Positions 25,425-34,398 of a stretch of 64,000 bases of DNA are shown in pieces (positions within the stretch are counted from its first letter, which is position 1; each line of letters starts with the position of its first letter). The stretch covers positions 19,639 through 83,638 of the forward strand of contig JBAVAR010000152.1 in the NCBI GenBank assembly GCA_049585815.1, in the 5' to 3' direction. Below the pieces are notes generated by a model. The model was given only the letters and a program-made list of their open reading frames with translations. It searched no databases and was not told the DNA's origin. Origin of the DNA: DATLSM01 sp049585815 (GTDB taxonomy: Bacteria; Actinomycetota; Thermoleophilia; Solirubrobacterales; 70-9). The position numbers and the translations under genes are program-made.

Positions 25425-26453
25425 ATGCCCCCCCGTCCTCCTCAGGTGGCCATCTGCATGGCCACCTTCAACCCCGACCCCGCGCTGCTGGAGCGCCAGA
25501 TCGGCTCAATCCAGAGGCAGACCCACAAGACCTGGCTCTGCCTGATCAGCGACGACGGCTCCTCCGCGGAGCGCTTCGAGCTTTTGCGGAGGCTGACCGC
25601 GGACGATCCGCGCTTTGAGGTCTCGCGCTCGCAGGGTCGGCTCGGCTTCTACCTCAACTTCGAACGAGCGCTGAGGATGGCCCCGCCGGAGGCCGAGTTC
25701 ATCGCCCTGGCCGATCAGGACGACTACTGGTTCCCAGAGAAGCTGACCGAACTCCTCGCCGGGTGCGGAGACGCGCAGCTCGTCTATAGCGATATGCGGA
25801 TCATCGATGAGGCCGGCGACCTCATCTCCAATACCTTCTGGCGCGGGCGGGTCAACAACCACACCAATCTGGCCTCTCTACTGCTGGCCAACACCGTGAC
25901 CGGCGCCGCGTCGATGTTCCGGCGCGGGGTGCTCGACATGGCGCTCCCCTTCCCAGCACCGATCGGAGACCCATTCCACGATCAGTGGATCGCATCGGTT
26001 GCGCTGGCCGGCGGCCGGATCGCCTATCTCGATAAGCCTCTTTATGACTATGTGCAGCATCGGGGGGCGGCGCGCGGACACGGCGCCGCGATGCGCAGGT
26101 GGAACGCCGGACGGCTGTTGAGCTGGCGCCACCCGGGCCAGAGCCTCGAGCGGCTCGCGGAGCATGGGCAGCGCTCCTATGAGAAAAACGTTTGCCGCAT
26201 CGGGCTCGCCGCCCAGACGATCGAAGCGAGGGCGGGAGGAAGGTTGCGGCCTGACAAGGCACGCGTCGTGCGGCGGTTGGCTAGATTGGGACGGCCGCCG
26301 GAACCCGCCGCCTGGCTGGCGCTTCGCTCGCTGCGCCGGCTCTGGGGCAAGAACGAGACGATGGGGATCGAGCTATCTCTGGTGGTCGGAATCTGGTGGA
26401 GGCGACTCAGCGCCGCTCGGTCCCTACTGCGCCGCCGAGGCGGCCGCCGCTAG
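25425..26453 (+). CDS. glycosyltransferase family 2
   Basis: A 342-residue GT-A enzyme that should add one sugar to the growing lipid-linked glycan. Its N-terminus VAICMATFNP and ISDDGSS, followed by ADQDDYW, hold the nucleotide-sugar and metal-binding motif. The layout, with QHRG and an Arg-rich C-terminal part, resembles rhamnosyl- or alpha-galactosyltransferases of O-antigen loci. It starts 6 bases after the initiating transferase gene, so they are in one operon. Confidence 0.88.
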   Translation: MPPRPPQVAICMATFNPDPALLERQIGSIQRQTHKTWLCLISDDGSSAERFELLRRLTADDPRFEVSRSQGRLGFYLNFERALRMAPPEAEFIALADQDDYWFPEKLTELLAGCGDAQLVYSDMRIIDEAGDLISNTFWRGRVNNHTNLASLLLANTVTGAASMFRRGVLDMALPFPAPIGDPFHDQWIASVALAGGRIAYLDKPLYDYVQHRGAARGHGAAMRRWNAGRLLSWRHPGQSLERLAEHGQRSYEKNVCRIGLAAQTIEARAGGRLRPDKARVVRRLARLGRPPEPAAWLALRSLRRLWGKNETMGIELSLVVGIWWRRLSAARSLLRRRGGRR

Positions 26454-26459
26454 TAGCCT
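26454..26459 (+). promoter_or_regulatory. putative -10 element (TAGCCT) of the following glycosyltransferase
   Basis: TAGCCT ends 7 bases before the ATG at 26467 and begins directly after the stop codon of the gene before it. It suggests an internal leaderless promoter in the operon. Confidence 0.4.
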
Positions 26460-26466
26460 CGCGCTG

Positions 26467-27525
26467 ATGCCCACCGTCCTGCACATCCTCCCCCATCGGG
26501 GGGGAGGAGCGGAGACGTATGTCGATCTGCTCGAAGGCCTCGATGGTTACCGTCACCGTCGGGTGCCGCTCAGTGCCACCCGGTCGCGGCTGCGCGGGGT
26601 CCCCTCGGTGCTCCGCCGACGGCGGCGCATCGTCGAGCTCGGTCGTGAGGCGGACCTGGTCCACGTCCACGGGGATATGGCTGCGATGCTCATCGCCCCT
26701 GCCATCGGGGATTGTCCCCTGGTGATCACGAGCCACGGGCTGCACCGCCTGCGACGCGCGCGGGGAGTGAGTGCGTGGTTCATCCGACGCCGGCTGCGGG
26801 CGGCCGTAGAGGCATCAACGAGGACAATCTGCATCGCAAAGGACGAGCGCGATGACCTCGCCGCCATCCTCCCACCCTCGCTTGGAGATCGGCTCGTAGT
26901 GGTCCGAAACGGGGTGCCGGTGCCGGTGCCGGCAGATCCCGCCCGGCGGGCAGAGACGCGACGATCGCTGGGACTCGGGGATGGGGAGGTCGCGGTTCTG
27001 TTTGTAGGCCAGCTCGAGAAGCGCAAGGATCCCCTCGGCGCAATCGCCGCGACGCAGGCGGCCCGGGCTCACGGTGCCGCGGTCGTGCTCCTGATCGCCG
27101 GCAGCGGGCCGCTTGAAGGCGAGGTCCTCTCCCGTCAGGGGGCGGGGGTGAGGCCGCTGGGTCAGCGCGAGGACCTTCCGGATCTGTACGCGGCCGCCGA
27201 CCTCTTCCTGCTCCCCTCCCATCGGGAGGGGATGTCGTTCGCGCTGCTGGAGGCGATGGCCCATGGCCTACCCCCGATCGTGGCCGACGGGACCGGCAAC
27301 GCCGAGACGGTTGGTGCGGCGGGCCCCGTCTTCCCCGCCGGCGACGTCGTTGCCATGTCAGAGCTCCTTGTCCGGCTCGCCTCCGATGCGGTGGCTCGCG
27401 CACAACTCGGCGAAGCGGCTCGCGAGAGGGTCCGCGCCGAGTTCGGCGCCGAGCGATTCCTGGCCGCCACGCGTGAGCAGTATGAAGCCGCCCTCGCCTC
27501 GGGCGGCGATCGTCAGGGCGCCTGA
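26467..27525 (+). CDS. glycosyltransferase family 4
   Basis: A 352-residue GT-B retaining glycosyltransferase. The N-terminal glycine loop HRGGGAETYV and the C-terminal nucleotide-sugar site LPSHREGMSFALLEAMAHGLP (split here as LPSHREGMSF and ALLEAMAHGLP) with the E-x7-E pattern are clear. I chose the ATG at 26467 because the fold starts there and the frame upstream overlaps the GT2 gene. Its 3' end overlaps the convergent gene by 13 bases. Confidence 0.9.
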   Translation: MPTVLHILPHRGGGAETYVDLLEGLDGYRHRRVPLSATRSRLRGVPSVLRRRRRIVELGREADLVHVHGDMAAMLIAPAIGDCPLVITSHGLHRLRRARGVSAWFIRRRLRAAVEASTRTICIAKDERDDLAAILPPSLGDRLVVVRNGVPVPVPADPARRAETRRSLGLGDGEVAVLFVGQLEKRKDPLGAIAATQAARAHGAAVVLLIAGSGPLEGEVLSRQGAGVRPLGQREDLPDLYAAADLFLLPSHREGMSFALLEAMAHGLPPIVADGTGNAETVGAAGPVFPAGDVVAMSELLVRLASDAVARAQLGEAARERVRAEFGAERFLAATREQYEAALASGGDRQGA

Positions 27526-28322
27526 CCGCGCCCTTCGCGGAGCGCCCGTTTGGCTGCCACCGGCAGCGCGAAGGAGACGACGGGCCGCAGCAGGCCGCTC
27601 GCACCCCTCAAACTGCGCCGCCGACGCAGGGCCCGCAGCCGAATTGCGATGCCCTCCGCCAGCTGAGCCCGCTCGGCGCGGGCGGCGACGTTGGTCGGGC
27701 CCATGACGCGCGTGCAGAGCTCCTCGTCGAGCGTGATCACTCGGTGGCGCTCCGCGATCCGCAGCCAGAGGTCGTACTCGGCGGCGTAGCGGTAGCGCGG
27801 GTCATAGCCGCCGGCCGAGAGCGCCACCTCACGCCGAAACGCGGCTGAGCTGTTGGGGATGGGGTTGAATTGCAGGAGAAGCGCTCCGATGTCTCCCGAG
27901 GCGAACGAGGTACGCGGCGTCAGTACCTTCCCGTCGAGGTCGACCTCGCGCATCCGGGTGCCAACCACCGCGACGCCCGGTTCAGCCGCGAGCACCTCGA
28001 GCTCTCGCGCAAGACGCTCGGGCGCCGAGTAGTCATCCGCGTCCTGAATCGCGACGACCGGGGCGGCGGCCGCCTGTATGCCGGCGTTCAGGGAGCGGGC
28101 AATGCCGACGTTTTGCTCAAGCCCGATCACCCTCCCCCGCGGGTCTGAGCCGATCGCCTCCTCCGCCACCTCCGCAGAGCGGTCGCTGGAGCCGTCATCG
28201 ATCACGATCAGCTCGAGCCTCCGCTCGGTCTGTGCAAGGATCGATGCGATCGCCCGCGCGACCGTGCTCTCGTTGTCATAGGCGCCGATCAGCACCGTGA
28301 CGGCAGGCTGGACGGGGGCCAT
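27513..28322 (-). CDS. glycosyltransferase family 2
   Basis: A 269-residue GT-A enzyme: VTVLIGAYDNE, VIDDGSSDRS and IQDADDYS are the nucleotide- and metal-binding motifs, and a basic amphipathic C-terminus may bind the membrane. It is alone on the minus strand among plus-strand glycosyltransferases. Its stop lies inside the last codons of the convergent GT4 gene (13-base overlap). The start is a codon at 28320-28322 close to the divergent GT4 gene, from which it is separated by 57 bases. Confidence 0.88.
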   Translation of the reverse strand: MAPVQPAVTVLIGAYDNESTVARAIASILAQTERRLELIVIDDGSSDRSAEVAEEAIGSDPRGRVIGLEQNVGIARSLNAGIQAAAAPVVAIQDADDYSAPERLARELEVLAAEPGVAVVGTRMREVDLDGKVLTPRTSFASGDIGALLLQFNPIPNSSAAFRREVALSAGGYDPRYRYAAEYDLWLRIAERHRVITLDEELCTRVMGPTNVAARAERAQLAEGIAIRLRALRRRRSLRGASGLLRPVVSFALPVAAKRALREGRGQAP

Positions 28323-28365
28323 TGCAGTGCGCGAGCTTGGCAGATTGCCGCTTGATTCGCTGCTC

Positions 28366-28371
28366 TACGCT
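28366..28371 (+). promoter_or_regulatory. putative -10 element (TACGCT) of the GT4 gene
   Basis: TACGCT ends 8 bases before the ATG at 28380, in the short gap to the divergent GT2 gene. A leaderless message is likely. Confidence 0.45.
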
Positions 28372-28379
28372 GGCATCTG

Positions 28380-29543
28380 ATGAGCAGCGACACCGCTCCC
28401 TGGACCGGAAAGCCGGTAGCGATAGTGCACGACTGGTTCCAGGGCTATCACGGCTCAGAGCGCGTGGTCGAGGTGTTGGCCGACGACGTCCTCGCCGAGG
28501 CCAGCCGCGTCGACATCTACACATTTCACGCCGCGCGCGAGCTGCTCCCGGCCAAGCTCGCGGCCCGGATCGTCCGCGAGTCGCGACCCACGCGGCTCCG
28601 GGGCGTGCGCCAGGTTGGCCACGACCCGGGGCGCTGGCGCTACCTCCTCCCCTACATGCCCTACTACTTTCGCTCGCTCAACCTCAGCAGCTACGCGGCC
28701 GTCGTGATCTCCTCGCACGCCTGCGCGATTAATGCGGCTCCCCCAACGGGCACGCCAGCGCTCTGCTACTGCCACACGCCGATGCGCTACGCCTGGATGA
28801 CAGAAACCGAGCGAGGGCGCCTTCATGGTGCTCGTGGCGCCGCGCTGCTTTTACTCTCGGGCTGGCTGCGGCGCCGCGACCGTGCGGCCGCGCAACGCCC
28901 TGATCGGCTAATCGCCAACTCAAGTGCCGTACGGGACCGAATCCGTCGCTTCTACGGACGCGACGCCGATGTCGTCCACCCCCCAGTCGAGCTCACCGAC
29001 CTTCAATCGCCTGCAGCTGCGGAGCGGACCCACTTCCTCTGGGTAGGCCGTCTGGTCCCCTACAAGCGTCCGCTGCTGGTCGCCGAGGCGTTCCGCGGGC
29101 TCCCCCAGCATCTGACGATGGTCGGCATTGGCCCCCAGGAAGCGGAGCTACGTGAGCGACTGCCGGAGAATGTCGATCTGCGCGGTTGGATCTCGCGCGG
29201 TGAGCTGGCCGGCCTGTACCGAGGGGCCGCCGGGTTCCTCCACGTCGGCGAGGAGGACTTTGGGATCACCATGGTTGAGGCACTCGCTGCGGGCGCCCCT
29301 GTGATTGCACTGAACGCCGGCGGGGCACGCGACATCGTCCGCGACGGCATCGACGGCATCCTCGTCTCCGATCCGACGGTGGATTCTCTGCGCAACGCCG
29401 TCGAGCGGGTTGCTGGGGGGCATTGGGACCGCGACGGCCTCGCCGACCGGGCCGCCGGGTTTTCTCGGGAGCGTTTCGTCACCAACATGCGTGCGATGCT
29501 CGATCAGACGATGCGCGGGCACGCCGAGAGGCGGTCGCAATAA
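28380..29543 (+). CDS. glycosyltransferase family 4
   Basis: A 387-residue GT-B enzyme. The N-terminal domain has VHDWFQGYHGSERV and CYCHTPMRYAW, typical of mannosyl- or rhamnosyltransferases of the WbaZ type. The C-terminal domain has LWVGRLVPYKRP and GEEDFGITMVEALAAGAPV with the E-x7-E motif. A methyltransferase gene follows after 11 bases. Confidence 0.9.
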   Translation: MSSDTAPWTGKPVAIVHDWFQGYHGSERVVEVLADDVLAEASRVDIYTFHAARELLPAKLAARIVRESRPTRLRGVRQVGHDPGRWRYLLPYMPYYFRSLNLSSYAAVVISSHACAINAAPPTGTPALCYCHTPMRYAWMTETERGRLHGARGAALLLLSGWLRRRDRAAAQRPDRLIANSSAVRDRIRRFYGRDADVVHPPVELTDLQSPAAAERTHFLWVGRLVPYKRPLLVAEAFRGLPQHLTMVGIGPQEAELRERLPENVDLRGWISRGELAGLYRGAAGFLHVGEEDFGITMVEALAAGAPVIALNAGGARDIVRDGIDGILVSDPTVDSLRNAVERVAGGHWDRDGLADRAAGFSRERFVTNMRAMLDQTMRGHAERRSQ

Positions 29544-29546
29544 ACT
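29541..29546 (+). promoter_or_regulatory. putative -10 element (TAAACT) of the methyltransferase gene
   Basis: TAAACT includes the TAA stop of the preceding gene and ends 8 bases before the GTG at 29555. Confidence 0.4.
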
Positions 29547-29554
29547 GACCCACG

Positions 29555-30313
29555 GTGAGCGACGAGACGCATTCAGTCGCTGCTCCCTCCATCGCGCGCC
29601 AATCGCCGTGCACCCAGGTACTTGCTGCGGTCGGCGAGGAGATCGAGCTCCTGCTGCGCGGGATCGCGAATGAGCAGCGGAGCCCGGTCCTGCTCGATGT
29701 CGGCTGCTGGGATGGTGGGCTCAGCAGGCGCTGCGGCGCGGCACTTGAAACGGAGGAGATCCTCGGCGTCGAGGTTTACCCAGGCCCGGCCGCGGCAGCT
29801 GAGCGAGACGGTCTGGAGGTGGCGCGCATCGATCTCGAAACCGAGACGTTCCCCTGGCCCGACGGGAGCGTTGACGTCTTGGTCTGCAACCAAGTTCTCG
29901 AGCACCTCAAGAATGTCTGGCTGCCAATGACCGAAATGCACCGGGTGCTTCGCAAAGGAGGGCACGCGTTGTTCTCGGTGCCGAATCTGGCAAGCCTCCA
30001 CAACAGGGGGCTGCTGGCCTTGGGGCGGCAACCGACCTCGATCCGGGTCTTCGGTCCTCATGTGCGTGGGTACACCTACGGCGAGTTCCGCAACTTCGTC
30101 GAGCGGGGGGGCGCCTTCCAGGTTGAACGGAGCCTCACTGCCGGCTTCTACCCGTTGCCGGCACGGTGGAGCGCACCGCTGTCGAGAATGTGGCGCGCGG
30201 CCGGCCACACAACGATCGTCCTTGCCCGAAAGACCGATGCCAAGCCCCCATGGCTCGATTACATAAACGGCCAGCTCGACGACGGAATGCAGACCTTTTA
30301 CGCCCGCGATTAG
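29555..30313 (+). CDS. class I SAM-dependent methyltransferase
   Basis: A 252-residue methyltransferase. Motif I is LLDVGCWDGG (about 46-55), an acidic residue ends the second strand, and VLVCNQVLEHLKNV is the motif IV/post-motif typical of Methyltransf_11/25 enzymes that act on sugars or lipids. It starts with GTG. It is convergent with the rml operon. A sugar O-methylation or methyl capping role is inferred from its place in the locus. Confidence 0.85.
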   Translation: MSDETHSVAAPSIARQSPCTQVLAAVGEEIELLLRGIANEQRSPVLLDVGCWDGGLSRRCGAALETEEILGVEVYPGPAAAAERDGLEVARIDLETETFPWPDGSVDVLVCNQVLEHLKNVWLPMTEMHRVLRKGGHALFSVPNLASLHNRGLLALGRQPTSIRVFGPHVRGYTYGEFRNFVERGGAFQVERSLTAGFYPLPARWSAPLSRMWRAAGHTTIVLARKTDAKPPWLDYINGQLDDGMQTFYARD

Positions 30314-30348
30314 GCGCAGTGGCACTTAAGCGAAGAAGCCTCGCTCGC

Positions 30349-30897
30349 TCAGAACGGAAGTGAATCGCTGATTTCGGCCAGCTTTGGAGCGGTCCGATCA
30401 CGCTGGCTGAGCAGGGGTTCGGCGATTGGCCACTCGACGCCGACGTCGGGATCATCCCAGGCGATGCCGGCCTCGGTCAACGGGTCATAGGGGCTGGAGA
30501 GAAGGTAGGCGACATCGGCGACGTCGCTCAGCACGGCGAAACCGTGGCCAAAGCCGGCGGGGACGAAGAGCTGGCGGTGCTTTTGGTCATCGAGCAGGTG
30601 TCCCTCCCACCCGCCGTAGGTCGGGGAGCCGCGACGCAGGTCGACCGCGACATCGAAGATCGAGCCCCGCGGGCAGCGGACCAGCTTCGCCTGCCCCGGC
30701 TCGGTCTGGAAATGCAGGCCACGAAGAGTGTTCTTGGCCGAGCGGGAGTGGTTGTGCTGGACGAAATCGAGGTCGACCCCCAGCTCGGCCCAGGTGTCGC
30801 GGCGGAAGGTCTCGACCATGAAGCCGCGCTCATCACCGTGGACCTCGGGCTCGAGCAGGATGACGCCATCGATCTTTGTCTCCAGTGCTCGCGCCAT
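30349..30897 (-). CDS. rmlC: dTDP-4-dehydrorhamnose 3,5-epimerase
   Basis: A 182-residue cupin-fold epimerase of dTDP-L-rhamnose synthesis. Motifs include ERGFMVETFRRD, the catalytic-His region QHNHSRSAKNTLRGLHFQ and FVPAGFGHGFAVLSD, with the second catalytic pair of Asp and Tyr following. It is the last gene of rmlA-rmlD-rmlB-rmlC on the minus strand. Its ATG shares one base with the rmlB stop (TGATG). Confidence 0.95.
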   Translation of the reverse strand: MARALETKIDGVILLEPEVHGDERGFMVETFRRDTWAELGVDLDFVQHNHSRSAKNTLRGLHFQTEPGQAKLVRCPRGSIFDVAVDLRRGSPTYGGWEGHLLDDQKHRQLFVPAGFGHGFAVLSDVADVAYLLSSPYDPLTEAGIAWDDPDVGVEWPIAEPLLSQRDRTAPKLAEISDSLPF

Positions 30898-31880
30898 CAG
30901 CCCAGGCTTCGGCCGTACTGGCGCTCGTAGTATTCGCGGTACTCGCCCGAGCGGATCGGTGCCCACCACTGCTCGTTATCGCGGTACCAGGAGACGGTTC
31001 GCTCCAGACCCTCGGCGAAGCGCACCCGCGCCTCCCAACCCAGCTCATCGCGGATCTTGTCGCTGGCGAGCGAGTAGCGGCGGTCATGGCCGGGACGGTC
31101 CTTGACGTACTCGATCAGCGACTCCTCGGCACCGCTCAGTTCGATCACCCGCCTCACCACCTCGATGTTCTCGCACTCGTCGGGCCCGCCGACGTTGTAG
31201 GCCTGCCCGGGGCGGCCGTTCATCAGCACCGTGTGGATCCCACGACAGAAGTCCTCGACGTAGAGCCAGTTGCGGACCTGGCGGCCATCTCCGTAAACGG
31301 GCAGCGTGTCGCCGTGCAGAGCGTTCAGGACCATCAGCGGAATCAGCTTCTCGGGATACTGGCGCGGGCCGTAGTTATTGGAACCGCGGCAGATCACCGC
31401 CTCTATGCCGTAGGTGTGAAAGTGGGCGGATACGAGGAGGTCGCCGGCTGCCTTGGTCGCCGAATAGGGTGAGGAGGGATCGAGCGGTGAGGTCTCGGTG
31501 AAGGAGCCGGACTCGATCGAGCCGTACACCTCATCGGTGGAGACCTGAAGGTAGCGGTCGATTCCGAGCTCGCGGGCGGCGTCGAGGAGGACGCCTGTAC
31601 CGATCACGTGGGTGCGGGCGAAGGCGTCCTGGTCATCGATCGAGCGGTCCACGTGGGACTCGGCGGCGAAGTTGACCACCGCGTCAGCGCCCTCCATCGC
31701 TTCGCGGACGACCTCGGGGTCCTCGATCGCTCCGACCATCAGTTCCACCCCCTCGGGCAGGTTCTCGCGCCGCCCGGCATAGGTGAGCTTGTCGAGCACC
31801 GTGACCTCATGGTCGTTGCCGACGAGGCGCACGTAGGTCGAGCCGATGAAGCCGGCTGCGCCGGTGATCAGGAGCTTCAC
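30897..31880 (-). CDS. rmlB: dTDP-glucose 4,6-dehydratase
   Basis: A 327-residue extended SDR. ITGAAGFIGS binds NAD, STDEVYGS supplies the Thr-Asp-Glu active-site triad, YSATK is the YxxxK pair, and RGSNNYGPRQYPEKLIP is the family substrate loop. It converts dTDP-glucose to the 4-keto-6-deoxy sugar. The GTG at 31880 is chosen because it overlaps the rmlD stop as GTGA; the frame upstream lies in rmlD. Confidence 0.96.
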   Translation of the reverse strand: MKLLITGAAGFIGSTYVRLVGNDHEVTVLDKLTYAGRRENLPEGVELMVGAIEDPEVVREAMEGADAVVNFAAESHVDRSIDDQDAFARTHVIGTGVLLDAARELGIDRYLQVSTDEVYGSIESGSFTETSPLDPSSPYSATKAAGDLLVSAHFHTYGIEAVICRGSNNYGPRQYPEKLIPLMVLNALHGDTLPVYGDGRQVRNWLYVEDFCRGIHTVLMNGRPGQAYNVGGPDECENIEVVRRVIELSGAEESLIEYVKDRPGHDRRYSLASDKIRDELGWEARVRFAEGLERTVSWYRDNEQWWAPIRSGEYREYYERQYGRSLG

Positions 31881-32731
31881 GCCGCCGGTTCCATCTCCGC
31901 CTGGCGCTGGGAGAGGTAACCAGCGAGGCCGTCCTGCCAGATCGGCAATCGGATCGCGTGCTCGCGCTGGCTGGTCAGGACCGAGTAGGGAGGGCGCGGC
32001 GCCGGACGCCCCATCATCTCCGTTGTCCCCGAGAGCACTTTGCACTCGACCTTGGCCTGCTCGAAAATCTCCCGCGCGAACTCATACCACGAGCAGGAAC
32101 CCGCGGCGGCCATGTGGTGGATGCCGTACTCAAGCCCCTCAATCAGACGGATGACTCCATAGGCGAGATGCCAGGTGTAGGTGGGAGAGCCAACCTGGTC
32201 GCGGACGACGAGAACCTCTCCGTGGTCGGCAGCCAACCGCAGCATCGTCTCGACGAAATTGGCGCCACCGATTCCAAACAGCCATGAGGAGCGGACGATG
32301 AAGTGGCGCTTGTTGGCGGCGGCCGTTGCCTCCTCTCCGGCGAGCTTGGTGCGGCCATAGGCGGAGATCGGCGCCGGCTGATCGCTCTCGACATAAGGCG
32401 CGCCCTTGGCGCCGTCAAAGACGTAGTCGCTGGAGATGTAGACGATCGAGGCACCGATCTCTGCCGCGACCGCGGCAACGTTGCCGGCACCGGTCCCATT
32501 GACCGACATCGCCGCCTCCTCGGCCTCCTCGGCGCCGTCGACATCGGTCCAGGCGGCGCAGTGGATGACCACATCGGGGTGCTCGAGATGGAGCTTCTTG
32601 CCGACGGTGGCGAGGTCGGTGACGTCAAGCTCGGCGTGGCCGAAGCCGACCACGTCGTGGCCGGCGTTGGCGGCAGCGAGCATCACGTCGCGACCGAGCA
32701 TTCCCGCGGCCCCCGTGACCAGCAGCTTCAT
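31877..32731 (-). CDS. rmlD: dTDP-4-dehydrorhamnose reductase
   Basis: A 284-residue SDR that reduces the 4-keto sugar to dTDP-L-rhamnose. VTGAAGMLGRDV is the NADPH-binding motif; CAAWTDVDGAE, YISSDYVFDG, YGRTKLAGE and RSSWLFG are RmlD signatures. It overlaps rmlA by one base and rmlB by four, so the four enzymes should be made in step. Confidence 0.95.
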   Translation of the reverse strand: MKLLVTGAAGMLGRDVMLAAANAGHDVVGFGHAELDVTDLATVGKKLHLEHPDVVIHCAAWTDVDGAEEAEEAAMSVNGTGAGNVAAVAAEIGASIVYISSDYVFDGAKGAPYVESDQPAPISAYGRTKLAGEEATAAANKRHFIVRSSWLFGIGGANFVETMLRLAADHGEVLVVRDQVGSPTYTWHLAYGVIRLIEGLEYGIHHMAAAGSCSWYEFAREIFEQAKVECKVLSGTTEMMGRPAPRPPYSVLTSQREHAIRLPIWQDGLAGYLSQRQAEMEPAA

Positions 32732-33804
32732 CAGATCAGTTCGATCTCGGAGTTATCGCCGACCAGGAGGCGCAGCGTCTTCGGCATGCCGTCGCTGCGG
32801 GTCAGCTTGACGTTGCGCCCCAAAAGGCTGGCCTCCATCCGGGTGCCGAGATCTTCGACCACCGAGCCGCTGAGGATGATCGAGTGCTCCACTTCTGAGC
32901 GACAGATTTGGACGTCCTCGGCGATCGATGTGTAGGGGCCGATGTAAGCGTCCTCGATCCGGGCGCCGGCGCCGATCACGGCGGGGCCGCGGACCACGGA
33001 GCCGTTAACGACGGCACCCTCCTCGACCACCACCCGGCCCTCGATGCGGGAGTTCCCCGTGTCTCCATCGAGGCTGGTCTCGATCTCCTCCAGCACCAAC
33101 CGGTTGGCCTCGAGCATGTCGCCGAGCTGGCCCGTGTCCTTCCACCAGCCGGTGACGATCTCCGACTGGACCCGATGCCCGTCATCGATCAATCCCTGGA
33201 TCGCCTCGGTGATCTCCAGCTCTCCGCGCCAAGAGGGCGCCAAAGCGCGGGCGGCGTCGAAGATCGATGGGCTGAAGAGATAAACCCCGACCAAGGCGAG
33301 GTTGGAGGGCGGGTCCTTGGGCTTCTCGATCAGACGAATGATCTGCTCGCCGTCAAGCTCGGCGACCCCGTAGGAGCTCGGGTCATCGACCGGCGTGAGG
33401 AGGATCAACGCGTCGGGCTGGTCGGTGCGGAATGTGGAGACCAGTCCGCGGAGACCGTCGCGGAGCAGATTGTCGCCCAGGTACATGACAAAAGGGGAGC
33501 CGTCGATGAACTCCTCGGCGGTGAGGACGGCGTGGGCGAGCCCAGCCGGTTTGTCCTGGACGATGTAGGTGATCTGGGCCCCGAAGGTCGACCCGTCACC
33601 GACCGCCGCGCGGATCTCCTCGCCCGTCTCCGGCGCGATGATGATCCCGATCTCCGTCACGCCGGCATCAACCAGTGCCTCGATCCCATAGAAGAGCACG
33701 GGCTTGTTGGCGACGGGGACGAGCTGCTTCGCCGAGGTGTGGGTGATGGGGCGCAGACGGGTACCAGCCCCGCCGGAGAGGATCAGTCCCTTCAAAGCCT
33801 CCAT
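32731..33804 (-). CDS. rmlA: glucose-1-phosphate thymidylyltransferase, long form
   Basis: A 357-residue nucleotidyltransferase that makes dTDP-glucose. The N-terminal GT-A domain has LSGGAGTRLRP, KQLVPVANKP and YLGDNLL. A C-terminal left-handed b-helix of hexapeptide repeats (about 245-340) marks the long RmlA type of actinobacteria and archaea, which differs from the 290-residue enterobacterial form. The ATG at 33804 is chosen because the fold begins there. TAAGGT at 33816-33821 on the minus strand may be the promoter -10. It is the first gene of the rml operon. Confidence 0.93.
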   Translation of the reverse strand: MEALKGLILSGGAGTRLRPITHTSAKQLVPVANKPVLFYGIEALVDAGVTEIGIIIAPETGEEIRAAVGDGSTFGAQITYIVQDKPAGLAHAVLTAEEFIDGSPFVMYLGDNLLRDGLRGLVSTFRTDQPDALILLTPVDDPSSYGVAELDGEQIIRLIEKPKDPPSNLALVGVYLFSPSIFDAARALAPSWRGELEITEAIQGLIDDGHRVQSEIVTGWWKDTGQLGDMLEANRLVLEEIETSLDGDTGNSRIEGRVVVEEGAVVNGSVVRGPAVIGAGARIEDAYIGPYTSIAEDVQICRSEVEHSIILSGSVVEDLGTRMEASLLGRNVKLTRSDGMPKTLRLLVGDNSEIELI

Positions 33805-34019
33805 GCGCGGCTGCAACCTTACCGAGCCAACAACCATGCGATCGACCGCCTTCAAATAGATCAACAACAAAGCTCAGCACCCTGGATTAGTGCCGAGCGC
33901 GCGAGGGAACTGGATCGATAACCGGGTGCGTCCGGACCCCACGGCTCCCCGCAAGGGTTTGGGCGATCTCCGTTGCGCAGCAGCGCCCGTCGGCAGCGCG
34001 GCAGGGCATGGAGGCCCGC

Positions 34020-34397
34020 TCAGTTACCGAGCAGCCGGGCCCGGACGCGGCGCAAGAGGCCGCCATAGCCTGATCTGAGCCGGGCGACCTCCGCCGCCAT
34101 CCGCCGGTTCTGATCCGCCAGATTGTGGATATGTGCCCCCAGTTCGCGGTTGTGAGCCTCGAGCCGATCCCGGTCCATCTGGGTCTCGACCAGGGCTGCG
34201 CGAACACTCTCAAGTTCTGCGCCAGCGCCGTCCCGTTCTTCTTCCAACCTGGTCAGACGGCGAGCGGACGGCATCGGGCCAGAGCGCGGCTCGCCGTCGT
34301 GAGAACGACGAATTCGACGAATCTCCGACGCCAGCTCGGAGTTCACCCGAAGCAGTTCGGTAACGCGCTGCTGATCTCCGGACTCTGCGTCGGTCAC
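34020..34397 (-). CDS. small coiled-coil protein
   Basis: A 125-residue protein that is mostly one long coiled coil (about 1-108) with heptad-spaced Leu and Ala, ending in a short basic amphipathic tail (LLRRVRARLLGN). The start is GTG, one base after the stop of the bifunctional glycosyltransferase, so it is its translation-coupled partner. No enzyme domain is present. It may be a detached coiled-coil 'tail' such as those fused to two other proteins of this locus (43275-44243 and 53278-54498). A scaffold or chain-length role is an inference. Confidence 0.7.
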   Translation of the reverse strand: MTDAESGDQQRVTELLRVNSELASEIRRIRRSHDGEPRSGPMPSARRLTRLEEERDGAGAELESVRAALVETQMDRDRLEAHNRELGAHIHNLADQNRRMAAEVARLRSGYGGLLRRVRARLLGN

Positions 34398-34398
34398 C